A DNA stretch of 64,000 bases from Ichthyophis bannanicus (Eukaryota > Chordata > Amphibia > Gymnophiona > Ichthyophiidae): the NCBI GenBank assembly GCA_033557465.1, contig CM066031.1, forward strand, positions 177,847,043 to 177,911,042, read 5' to 3'. Shown here in pieces: positions 19,880 through 30,213 of this stretch. The stretch's first letter is position 1. Every line of letters begins with the position of its first letter. The notes beneath the pieces were generated by a model. That model saw nothing but the letters and a program-made list of their open reading frames with translations. It was not told the origin of the DNA and did no database searches. A program made the position numbers and the translations under genes.

Positions 19880-19966
19880 AAAACATTTCACTCCTAGCGG
19901 AGCTTCTTCAGGTGGTCTGTGAATAAAAACAAGACACCTATATAAACCATTCTCCACGATGTTTTA
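19880..19966 (-). ncRNA. Candidate hammerhead ribozyme
   Basis: On the minus strand, in order: UAAAACA-UC (stem III 5' side and cleavage UH), GUGG (stem I), a loop of about 40 bases that can pair GAAU with AUUC, CCAC (stem I), CUGAAGA (matches CUGANGA), a short stem-loop CUCC-GCUA-GGAG with a bulged G at its base, GAAA, and UGUUUU (stem III 3' side). Stem III gives six pairs plus the A-U closing pair. Predicted cleavage is after the C at 19958. Penelope-like elements are known to carry hammerheads in their terminal repeats. Confidence 0.65.
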
Positions 19967-20186
19967 TACCCTAATTGCTTCATTTTTGAGCTTAAAACAC
20001 ACATACCAGTTATAAGCATTTGCTTCTCTGTCAGCTTCTAATCAGCAGATACTATCAAAAATGCCGCGCATGCGGACTGCGTTAACCCTTTGGGTATTTA
20101 AACCCTCCAGCAGTGTCATCAACTGGGCCATTTAGGACTCACTCTTCCAGCTGGGTAATACTAGTCCTCACAAAAAGACCCCCCAT

Positions 20187-20732
20187 TCAATGTTGGAATT
20201 CAAGCCTGCTGGCACCAGAGTCTTCATATTGAAAATCCATCGTTGCTCGTGTATTAAGTGTTTGTTCCTGCATTTTACCATACATTGCATATTTTACCTG
20301 TTCTATACAGAAACAGCGCAAATCGCAGAACTCATGAGAAAAATATTTGCAGTGTTGTACCAAAGGTGCTGTTAGAACATTGCATTTTAAACAGCTTTTA
20401 TGTTCCATTATCCGCACTTTGAAAGGTCGAGAGGTCTTTCCTATATATAGTAAATTACAAGGACATTGGATTGCATATATCACCGAACTGGAGGAGCACG
20501 TTGTGTGATTTCTCAAAATATACGTGTTGTCATGATAAACAAACTCCTTTACCTCTTTGGATATAGCACATATGCTACATTGGCCACATTTGTAGTGCCC
20601 TTTCTCTGTTGGAACATTTTGTACATTTTCCACCGACCTTAATGCCACTGGGCTTAGTTGCTCTTTTAAGTTTTTATCCCGTTTCCAAACGCAACGTATA
20701 GATTTGTCTCCCAGGCCCTCCACATTACTCAA
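20187..20732 (-). pseudogene. GIY-YIG endonuclease domain of the Penelope-like element
   Basis: 181-codon frame. A cysteine pair CGQCSIC (about residues 49-55) begins the zinc-binding linker typical of the Neptune-type branch. The nuclease motifs follow: VIYAIQ (GIY strand) near 84, LYIGKT (YIG strand) near 94 with R102 after it, then H and E residues (HKS..., FCIEQV). In complete elements this domain nicks target DNA for reverse transcription and lies C-terminal to the polymerase. The upstream polymerase tail (20729-20944) is in another frame, and the core is absent, so the copy is inactive. Confidence 0.8.
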
Positions 20733-20965
20733 GATTTTAGTGTACTTTTTAAGATTTTTTGGATATTATAACTCAATGGTGAAAATTTAGTTATCAAATT
20801 GACATGCTTATCACTGTCCCCTGTATCTTTCATTTTAGTGGAACTGATCAACCATGATCGAGCATTAAAAAGCGCTCGTTGATAAGCTCGCCGTGTAATT
20901 TTGACAGGATATCCTCTATCCATAAAATCCTTAGACAAGGTCACCGATTGTCTTTTGATCCAGTG

Positions 20966-21715
20966 AAAAGCAGGATATAAATGCAGCTAAATAAAACATG
21001 TGAATACATACCCTTTTCCTTTGACACATTTTGCGTCTCAGGACACACCATTTTGCAGGGTCACCTTCCACACACACCAATGATTGGAGTACGAAGCACA
21101 GATATCGGCCACCATGAAATGGCCAGCCACAATGCCCAAAACCATTACACACTTGTACACACCTGATACCACATGCCTCATATCATACACATGCAGCCTT
21201 TATGCGCTATCAGATGCTTTGGAACAATACTAATACCAATTAAATTGTTCACACATGGGCAATGGCTATCCTCTTAGAACTACAGAACCTGGACAGGTTA
21301 GAGGATGACCCCGCTGAGCTGCAGCCACTTAGTCCCCCATCAGCAGACACAGGGCCAGAGAATTCAGTGGACGATGTGGATGAGCCAGCTGCCAGCATTT
21401 TTTCAAGTCATAGTCCATTTGATGATCCCAGGGACAATGATGCTCATGAGCTCACCACTGAGGCTGGGGCTTACATTCCAGAGGGCTATGGTGTTGGTGG
21501 GAACCTTCAGTGAATCCTGACCTCAGGGTCAAATTCTGATGTGGAAGCGCTGTGCCACCCCATGGATCCTGCCAATTTGGAAGATGTAGGGCAGCAGATG
21601 ACAGGTTCCAGTGGAGGGACACCTGTGGAACGGACATGTGCCAGCAGGACAGAATTATGGACAGAGAGTGCAGTTAAAAGTTCGTGTTCTACCAACTTTT
21701 CACAATTCACAGACC
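20966..21715. other. Backbone segment with an acidic open frame
   Basis: Contains an 83-codon plus-strand frame (21262-21513), rich in D, E, S and P (LSPPSADTGPENS, VDDVDE), of unknown family. A candidate 3' splice site TCTTAG ends at 21277 and is in phase with the candidate exon at 6481-6616. Otherwise unassigned. Confidence 0.35.
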
Positions 21716-21860
21716 CATGATTATTTATTATTGATTTTATTGTTCTTATATACCGCACTCTTAAAAATCAGCGCGGTTTACATAAAACGAATATTGTGCT
21801 GGTCGACACTTACAATGAAACAGGGGAATGAAACTTGTACTTGAACAGGGGAGCTATATA
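21716..21860 (-). mobile_element. L2-like LINE, 3'-terminal scrap
   Basis: Shares the ending GCGGTATATAA followed by A/T-rich repeats (minus strand) with the LINE ends at 60733 and 41365. Heavily 5' truncated. Confidence 0.55.
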
Positions 21861-23786
21861 CAATATTAAGAGAAATAACTACAATATGTATCTACAGTAT
21901 GTACATTAGCACAATGCATTTGTGATACATGATATACACAGGCAGTGGTGCAGGTCAAGTTGACATACACATCACCTTAATGTCATTGACAGATGACTCC
22001 TGTGCATTACACAGGCATTTGTGAGGACTTCCTGTGTATACCTATAGATGTGCTAACACCTGCAGCATCCCATAGTGTACATCATTCACATATTACACTG
22101 GGGTTTCTACTTGGAAACTAACCTCATATGGGGTATCTCTTTGCCCTTGATGTGAGAGTAAAGGTTAAATTGCTGTGACACAGCAGACCTACATTAGGTT
22201 TGTGATGGATTTTGGAGAAAGAATTGTGTAGACATGCAACAACACACCAGCACCATTAGCCTGACATTCAGGTTTCAGAGAGCATGATGGATCACAGGGA
22301 GACATATAGGCACACCAATATGCATCACCAACATTGGAAGGGATTGTTATTTAATATGTAATAGTGACAGGAACATAACAGTGGCGAAGAGATGAACATG
22401 GTGTCCCTGTCAGTACACATGATGACCCACAATATATATACAACAGAAGAAGATGTGCATGTACATGGCTGCATATCTCATCAGACTATAGCACAGTGCA
22501 TGTGGTGCATAGGCGGACAGTTGCAGCATTGACACATACATGGGGCAGACACATAGGTACAGTGATGTTGGGTCAGGTTTCTAATGCGACTGCAATGGAG
22601 GTGTTTCAGTTCATGCCTTATGCTCATTTATTCCATATTGTGCCTCATCATCAAGAATTCAATGCTGTACCATACAGAAATGTGCATCGAGCACATGGTC
22701 ACATATCACACGGATGGTGTCCTGGTCCCAGGGATGGCCATCTGATGGACACTGCACATGCATGACACAACAGCATCATGTGTCAAAATAAAGGGACAGA
22801 ATGTCACACGGAGAACTTAACTATCATATACAAAATTGGTGAAAAGTAGCACCGATCAACATATCAGTGACCGGCCTGGGGATCACAACATCATCCAGAA
22901 GGAACATAATGGTCTAGTGAAATGCTGATGTCATCCCAAGAAAGGACAGAACTACTGCACATTGATGTGTGTCTGTCATCGGGTACAGGCCACAGCATGG
23001 TCAATGATATGTGCTTGGGTCCGTTAAGGAAATAAGTACAGAGAAAAAAACATATTTTCCCAAACTGGAAAGAGCAACATAGGGGATCTGCATAGGTGGG
23101 GTTCAAGCCAGAATTGACTGTTTACTGAAGCAGTTCGCTAACCACAACACCAGACCTTCACAGTGTCAGCACCACATCTCAAGGAAACAAATGTCCATCA
23201 CTCATCAATGTCCAGACAGCTCCAAGTATTTGAAGACAATACTTATTTGCCTCAGCAGAGATAGAAATGTTCACCGTGTCAGAAATGTTCACAATACACA
23301 AGAGGTGCTACATCACACACGGCACAACATACTTACAAGGGTCATATATTACACATGCCCTTCCTTTATGTACATTGCTACTTGGTTATGTATCAGCCTT
23401 TCTAGAATTGTTTTACAATGATCATCATTTGTCTATCACACTCAAACTTAATCAGGGCCATCATGTATTCATTGGGTGATGCTGCCATCGGCACCAAGGT
23501 GTTCTCGGCATCTGTGTGTTTTTAATTGCTCTCAAAATAATGAGAATTGTAGATTGTAGCAAATTTGTGTTGTGTGTGAATGAATTCCATCAGGAGGCAG
23601 CATGGTAGGAGAAATGGCTACATACATGTTTTGAAATTGTACTTCCTCCTTGCATGTGGTACTGACTGAACATTGTTAGTGTTGAGTATAATTTGTCTTC
23701 CAGAGTTCAGTTATGGTAGCAGAGAGAGAAGATGCAATGTTTCTTCTAGGGGTAGTGCTTTCTATATCATTCTTGCTGATTTATAA
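21861..23786. other. Backbone segment, nothing recognised
   Basis: CA-rich sequence with frequent stops in all frames. No known repeat or gene recognised; similar in composition to 1-1065 and 18162-19330. Confidence 0.45.
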
Positions 23787-24716
23787 TAAGAACATAAGAA
23801 CATAAGATATGCCATACTGGGTCAGACCAAGGTCCATCAAGCCCAGTATCCTGTTTCCAACAGTGGCCAATCTAGGTCATACGTACCTAGCAGTTTCCCC
23901 AAAAGACACAGGTTCCACAATGCTTGTAATGGGTCAAGCATTGATATCCTGGGTCCCTTCTTAATAATGGTTTATGGACTTTTCCTCCAGGAACTTGTCC
24001 AAACCTTTTTTAAACCCAGCTACACTAACAGCCTTTACTACATCCTCCGGTAACAAATTCCAGAGTTTGATTGCACGTTGAGTGAAAAAATATTTTCTTT
24101 TATTAGTCTTAAATAGTTTACCCTGTAGCTTCATTGCATGTCCCCTAGTCTTTCTATATTCCGATAACGTAAACAATCGATCTACGTTTACCCGTTCCAC
24201 TCTCTTCATTAATTTATAGACTTCTATCATATCTTCCCTCAGCCGTCTCTTTTCTAGGTTAAAGAGCCCTAACCTTTTTAGCCTCTCTTCATAGGAGTAT
24301 CCTTCCATCCCCTTTACCATTTTGGTGGCTCTTCTCTGAACCTTTTCTAATAACGCTATATCCTTTTTAAGATACGGCGACCAGAATTGCACACAATATT
24401 CAAGGTGCAGTCTCACCATGGAACGATATAGAGGCATTATAATATCTTTTGTTTTATTTTCCATTCCTTTCCTTATGATACCTAGCATTCTATTTGCTCT
24501 CTTGGCTGCCGCTGCACACTGGGCCGAGGGTTTTAACATGTTATCCACAATGACGCCTAAATCTTTTTCCTGTGTGGTGGTTCCTAAAGTGGAACCTTGC
24601 ATCGTGTAACCATAGTTTGGGTTGTTCTTCCCTAGGTGCATAACCTTGCACTTGTCTACATTAAATTTCATCTGCCATTTTGATGCCCAGTCTTCCAATT
24701 TATCAAGATCCTCTTG
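23787..24716 (-). mobile_element. CR1-type LINE 3' fragment
   Basis: Ends in the family tail (AAGAACATAAGAACATAAG on the plus strand, 23789 on) and contains a 245-codon open frame (23961-24698) covering the C-terminal third of the reverse transcriptase protein, ending SINHY with no stop inside. It preserves GTACGTATGACC at about 23879-23890, the empty version of the LTR target in the copy at 1066. It breaks off at 24716 against the hAT-like copy B, inside that element's palindrome. Confidence 0.9.
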
Positions 24717-24884
24717 CGACTCTCAAAGCCGGCACGGAGGGGCTCAGTCGTTGTGGAGGGAGGGATTCAGCCGGGCAGAGGGGGCCCCGCGGGACAGTCC
24801 ATTCTGCTGCTGCTGCGGCGGCAGCGGCAGCGGTAGCAGCCAGCGGTTTTTTTTTTAAATTTAATTTTACTTGAGCCAATGGGG

Positions 24885-25790
24885 GGGGGGGGTTAGGACT
24901 GGTAATGGGCTATGGGGGGGCTAGGACTGGAAATGGGATGGGGGGTTAAGACTGGAGGTGGGCGGATGGGGTTAGGACTGGTAATGGGCTGTGGGCTGTT
25001 GGGGGGTTTGGAAATGGTAATGGGCTATGGGGGGAGGTTAAGACTGGTAATGGGCTGTGGGCTGATGGGGGCTGTCTGGTAATGGGCTATGGGGGGGCTA
25101 GGACTGGAAATGGGCTGGGGGGATTAAGACTGGAGGTGGGCTGATGGGGTTAGGACTGGTAATGGGCTGTGGGCTGATGGGTGGTTAGGACTGGTAATGG
25201 GCTATGGGGGGGGGTTTAGGACTGATAATGGGCTATGGGGGGGCAAGGACAGTAAATGGGCGGATGGGGAGGGGATAGGACTTGAGGTGGGCTGATGGGG
25301 TTAGGACTGGTAATGGGCTGTGGGCTGTTGGGGGGGTTAGAACTGATAATGGGCTATGGGGGTTAAGACTGGTAATGGGCTGGGGGCTGTCTGGTAATGG
25401 GCTATGGGGGGTTTAGGACTGATAATGGGCTATGGGGGGGCTAGGACAGGAAATGGGCTGATGGGGAGGGGTTAGGACTTGAGGTGGGCAGATGGTGTTA
25501 GGACTGGTAATAGGCTGTGGGCTGATGGGGGAAGGGGGTTAGTACTGGCAATGGGCTATGGGGGGCTGACTGGAAATGGGTTGATGAGGTTAGGACTGGA
25601 AGTGGGCTGATGGGGGGGTTAGGACTGGTAATGGGTTATAGGGGGGGCTTAAACTGAAAATGGGGTGATAGGAGGTTAGGACTGGAAGTGGGTTGATGGG
25701 GGGGCTAGGACTGGTATTGGGTTGGGGGGTTGCTAGGACTGAAAATGGGCTGATGGGTGACTAGGACTGGAAATGGGCTGATGCAGGGAC
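24885..25790 (+). repeat. G-rich minisatellite, copy B array
   Basis: Same GGTTAGGACTGGTAATGGGCT family as 3555-4480, about 900 bp, with units in a partly different order, which shows expansion or contraction since the two elements separated. Confidence 0.9.
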
Positions 25791-26749
25791 TAGAAGGGAA
25801 TGAATGCTGGGTGAGGCTGGAACTAGAAGGGAGCTGATGTTGGGGGAGGATTAGAATGGGATGGGGCTGGAAGAGTAAAATGGAGAAGGGAAAAATATTT
25901 TGTGTGGGAGGGATAAAAAATCTACAATTGGCTGGGTATTGGGAGAGTAAGTGGGGATTGAGGATGGAGAGGTAAAATTTGAGTGGATGAAATAGGAATG
26001 AGGAAAGAGCAAAAGGAGAAAGATTAGTATGTTAAAGCAGATGTAGAGAGAGAATGGAAAAAAACTAGAAGAGAGAAGAAAGGACAAATGGACAGCAGAC
26101 GATGGAGAGTTAGCAGAAGACACGAAGAAACCAGAAGAAAGTGGCTGGAGCAATTGCAGCTGAAAAAAAATGCACAAAAGGTAGAAAAATATCTCTTTAT
26201 TTTGAATTTATTAATTGGAATATGTCAGCTCTGGTAAATGTGCATCATTAACGTCTGCGCTTTGTTTACTACAAGAGCAAATTAATGTATAGTTTTATTT
26301 CTGCAGTGTTGTACATTCCAAGTTTGGCTTTTGGGATTCCCAGTTTAATTATTGTCTTCCTGTTTCTAAATTGTGATTACTTGTTTGGTGATGGTCTATG
26401 TTCTGCATGTGTAACTGAGCTGAGGTGTTCTGTTTATATAATTCCTATTTGACATTGCCATTTGTTCTCTTTCCCCAGTAGGTCATGTATTCTTGTTCTC
26501 TGAAATGTATTGGTTTAATATTTGCAGTGTTGCCTTTTGATTGGTAGAGTATGGTGCTTTGTGAGTCCTGGTAGTGCTGTTAGGATACGGCGGGTTTGCT
26601 ATGGGTTCTAAATGGGCAGTGTTTGTAGTAGTTCCCAATGTCTCTGGCAGTTGGCACTGGATTATAGTAATGTAGAAATCTTTTAGTCTTTCTTTATCCA
26701 TACACTCATTAAGAGGCACGTTTACTAAATGTTAGTGTATGGTAACATT

Positions 26750-26787
26750 ATGCAAATAGTTATGCAAATGAGGCCCCTTATGCAAAT
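26750..26787 (+). promoter_or_regulatory. Three octamer motifs near the end of copy B
   Basis: ATGCAAAT at 26750, 26762 and 26780, the last two followed by GAGGCCCC. Copy A keeps two (5448 and 5466). Repeated motifs just inside transposon ends are often transposase or host-factor binding sites; here that is inference. Confidence 0.45.
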
Positions 26788-26844
26788 GAGGCCCCACACC
26801 GAGTCTCCGCACATGGCCCCGCACCCCCCTTGGGCTGCCCCTGC

Positions 26845-29330
26845 TGGGGAGCACCAGGAGGACGCCCAGCTTATTCTGCTTTGGAAGTGGAATAAGCACT
26901 GGGCGTCCATTCGTATTAGCCAGGCAGCCCCCCCAGGAGCAATGGAGCCATGAATGGTGAGTCCCTGCTGTCTGATCTGGGTCCTGGCTGCCCCCATCAA
27001 AGGTTGGGCAGCGGGGAATCAGGGGTCCGCATTACGGCATGCTGGCCGTGAAGCGGCGAGGATGTCTTCTGCTGAGATGCAGGGGCATGCAGGACTGTCT
27101 CAGTGCCTGATCCTGCACCCGTGGGAACATCTAGTTTCCGCAGTGCAGAATCAGGTACTAGTGGGGCCATCCTGTTCGGGGGCTTCCAGACGCCCCGGCC
27201 GAGCCCCTTCCTGCATCAGGCTCTGTGTTTTGTCTTGATTAGACTGAAAGCTCTGATGAGCAGGGACTGTGACATCTATATGCACAGTGCTGCACACACC
27301 TTATAGTAGTTGTAGTAGCATCTTTTTGTTGGTTTTTAAAAAGTTTAGCATATCACTCTTACCAAGTTGACAACTTGCTGGCTTCTATTATTGTCACTGC
27401 ATTTTCTATACCGTAAATAAATAATCTGTACTGTGTTTCTATTGAAAAGCCTTGTTTTTGGATGTAGCACTGCTGGATTAATGACTGCACAAGCTTTCTA
27501 GATAGGAGGTATTAGCCAATCGCATAGACTATAGTAGGAAGAGAGCTGGAGGCTGTTTGTTAGATCGTAGAGAGATTGCTAACATCTGTAAGGCAGAAAA
27601 CACTATGCTGCATGCTTTGATTTTGGGAATTCTGTGATTATTCATTCTTTTCTATTTGATCCTGAATTTATAACCAATAAAGGAATTGTATCAGATGCCG
27701 AGTCATCTAATATTATATTTTTACATTCAGTTTCTATCCTTCAATGCATTAATTTCTAATGGAGAACCACAAGAATTGAACGGATTCTATAGAAAGAGGG
27801 TTACTGAGAGTTACTGCATGCCTTATTGTCAAAAAGAGAGTCACATTTGTTAGATTATTCTTATTGATCTATGACATTACAGTCTTTGGTTTCCTGTGAT
27901 TCCATGCAGAAGTAAGACAGATGACTGTCCAGGGTAGCAAACCAATGTGAACCGGGGCAGAGCTGGCCCAAGGGTTTCTGCCACCCTAGGCAGAAGTCCT
28001 GGCCATGCCGCTCTCCCCCATGTGCTGTTTTGCTCCGCCCTTCCCCCTATGTATGCTGAGCTGTGCTGCCGCCCCCCACTGCCGCTGATTCTAGCGGTAG
28101 GGTTGGGGGGGGGGGAAGCTCAGCAACAGTGGCAGGCTATATATGCTTCGGCACACATGGCCTGCCACTTCTTACTCCTCCAACACAACTTTGGGGAGTC
28201 AGAAGCAACAGACAATGTGTGCCAAAACACATGGCCTGCTGCTGCCGTAGGGGGATGGAGTCAGTGGCATGGCACAGCTCAGCATAGGTGGGAAGGAGGT
28301 GGTAGGCCATGTGTGCCGTGCTGCCCACGGAGGTCTGCCACCTTAGGCAGTCACCTAGCCTGCCTAGTGGATGGCTGGCCCTGAACTGGGGATGCCAAAT
28401 GAGTGAAGAGGGTCAAACTGAACACCACTTGGCCACTTTCTTTAATTTCCTTATATTCACCCAACATATACCCAGGCAGACCAAGAGTGGTCCAGCCATC
28501 CTCTACAAGGGAGCAACTATGAGACCCAATCTGTCAGCGGGGAAAAGGCAAACTCGTATGTTGTGGCAGACGGCACCACAGCACCTCCCTCACAGAGAGG
28601 GTAAGTGCCAGAGGAGGAGATGGGGTGCTAAAAGCAAGCCTTTTCCAGGGTGCTGTTTTGCACAGGAATAGTCCTGATTCCATGATCCAGCAACTGTGGC
28701 AACACTACACCTTGTTGCAGAATTTGCCGCACTCCTTAAAATAGTGAGAAACCAGCAAACTGCACCAGACGCATCCAGAGGAGAAAGAAGCCAGGTTGGG
28801 GGCCTCTCTTCCCCCTTCCTGGAGAGAGTGATAAGTCCTATGAAAAACAGTAGGGCCGGCCACAGAGTTGGCACGCTAGGTAAATCTTAAGCCTTATACA
28901 TCCTTGGATGTCAGAATCTATTATTTATCTTTGAACGGTCTGCTCTTTGATCTCCCCTAGACATTTCCACCATAGGCAACTGCCTAGTTTGCCTGGTGAT
29001 TGGGTTGGTCCAGCACAACAGCCTGTAGTGTACTGCCCACATCCTACAGGATAACGAGATTTTCTGGACAGAAGCCCATATCTGCCCCAGTCATCTCTGG
29101 TAGGAGATAGGCCAGGAATTCTACTTGCCCATCAGCTTCTCGACAATTGTTTTAGGCTCCTTGGAATTAGTTACAAATATATTGCTACAGTTTAATCTAG
29201 GGAACTTGAAAAATTCCGATGGACCAAATCTAGCAAATTTGTATTTACCTGCAAGACCAGTTCACTTCCTTCACTATGACATCTGCATGCCAAGGCCTGC
29301 ATGGTTTGCAGATAAAGATAGAGGGTTGTT
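26845..29330. repeat. Inverted-duplication arm 1 (pairs with 57391-59545)
   Basis: Matches the reverse strand of 57391-59545 over most of its length, for example 27600-27850 with 58640-58920 and 28900-29330 with 57391-57800. The central parts (28392-28850 and 57815-58110) do not match. It includes an unclassified GC-rich repeat at its start (26845-27225; relatives at 50690-51330, 59160-59600 and 63220-63730), a possible L2-type tail (27226-27325) and a hAT MITE. Open frames here are mirrored in the other arm and look non-coding. Confidence 0.8.
27958..28383. mobile_element. hAT MITE, 426 bp
   Basis: Ends CAGAGCTGGCCCA... and ...GGCTGGCCCTG form imperfect inverted repeats. The 8-bp flanks AACCGGGG (27950-27957) and AACTGGGG (28384-28391) differ at one base, fitting a hAT target duplication. 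A relative lies at 58115-58552. Confidence 0.75.
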
Positions 29331-30034
29331 GTTAAATGCCATCAAGTTGGTGTCGACTCATGGCGACCCTCTGGATAGTTGCCCTAAATTGTGTTCAGTC
29401 TTCAGTCAGGCAGCTCATTGTTAATAGAGTGACATCCATAGCTGCTGTTATTGTATTGATCCATTGCATTACTGGCCTTCCTCTTTTGCGTTGACCTCCA
29501 ACCAGGTCCGGTCCAACCACTAGGCAAACTAGACAGTCGCCTAGGGTGGCAATTTCTGAAAGGCAGCAAAAAGCAAGCCATTCAAAGCTAAATAATAGAT
29601 TTTTACAGCCAGAGGGAGTGTAAAGCTTGAAGTTCACCTACAGTATCAAGACCTAGGGCCTGCCCTGCCTTTAAACTTGCCAAAAATGATGTCTTTCTCT
29701 AATGATCTCTCTCTTCGTATGATGTGTCCAAAATATGAAAGCCAAAGTTTTGTCATCTGAGCTTCTAAAGAAATGTTAGGTTTGATCTCCTCTAGTACTG
29801 ACTGGTTTCTTCTTAGGGCAGTACATGGTATACATAGTATTCTTCGCCAGTACCATAATTCAAAAGCATTGACTTTCTTCCTCTCTATCTTTTTCACTGT
29901 TCAACTTTCACATCCATATGATACTATTGAAAATACCAAGGCTTGGACAAGTTGAATCTTTGTATGGAGAGACCTTTAAAACAACTGCGCTTCATAATGG
30001 GGGTAATTCTGCCATCATAGGTAGGTTTCTGTTT
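29331..30034 (-). mobile_element. RTE-type LINE 3' fragment (copy 1)
   Basis: The minus strand encodes the C-terminal region typical of RTE/BovB-like LINEs: KVNAFELWYWRR, SLEAQMTKLWLSYFGHIIRRERSLEK, and, after an inserted MITE (29503-29667), QWINTI.AAMD. It ends in a GTCGCCATGAGTCGACACC block with a TTAAC-rich tail near 29331. 5' truncated by the CR1 that starts at 30035. Its homologue is at 51908-57390. Confidence 0.8.
29503..29667. mobile_element. hAT MITE, 165 bp, in the RTE fragment
   Basis: Ends CAGGTCCGGTCC and GGCCTGCCCTG (imperfect inverted repeats). The orthologous insertion in the other arm (56672-57214) has flanks GTTAAAGG and GTTGGAGG, an aged 8-bp duplication, so the MITE entered before the two arms separated. 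Confidence 0.7.
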
Positions 30035-30213
30035 TTCCATAAGAACATAAGAACATTGATATCTTCGGTCCCTTCTTAATAATGGTTTATGGACCTTTCC
30101 TCCAGGAACTTGTCCAAACCTTTTTTAAACCCAGCTACACTAACAGCCTTTCTATATTCTAATAACGTAAACAATCGATCTACGTTTACCCGTTCCACTC
30201 TGTTCATTAATTT

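Larger units (their letters stand above)
19690..20965 (-). mobile_element. Penelope-like element, 3' fragment
   Basis: Minus-strand fragment of a Penelope-like retroelement with the end of the reverse transcriptase/linker region (20729-20965), the GIY-YIG endonuclease (20187-20732) and a terminal region containing a hammerhead-like motif. The reverse transcriptase core is missing. Boundaries are approximate. Confidence 0.8.
24717..26844. mobile_element. Non-autonomous hAT-like element with minisatellite, copy B
   Basis: Second copy of the element at 3181-5529. It starts inside the right arm of the palindrome (homologous to about 3400), so its left end is lost at the junction with the CR1 fragment. 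It has the same CTG/CGG run, T tract, minisatellite (24885-25790), A/T-rich part and GC-rich end GGGCTGCCCCTG. Its right flank (CTGGGGAGCACC) continues into a repeat also present, uninterrupted, near 59545. Confidence 0.6.

Noticed and set aside
26954..27238. Conserved open frame shared with 59141-59431
   Set aside because: Conservation follows from the inverted duplication; relatives of the repeat at 50655 and 63220 do not keep the frame.
28300..28560. Splice-site-like and exon-like sequence in the duplicated arm
   Set aside because: It belongs to or abuts the hAT MITE at 27958-28383 and has no counterpart frame in the other arm.
29331..29988. RTE 3' transduction explaining the shared 2.5 kb beyond the LINE end
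   Set aside because: Arm 1 continues into further RTE sequence up to 30034, so the shared boundary near 29988/51907 is not a common 5' truncation point.
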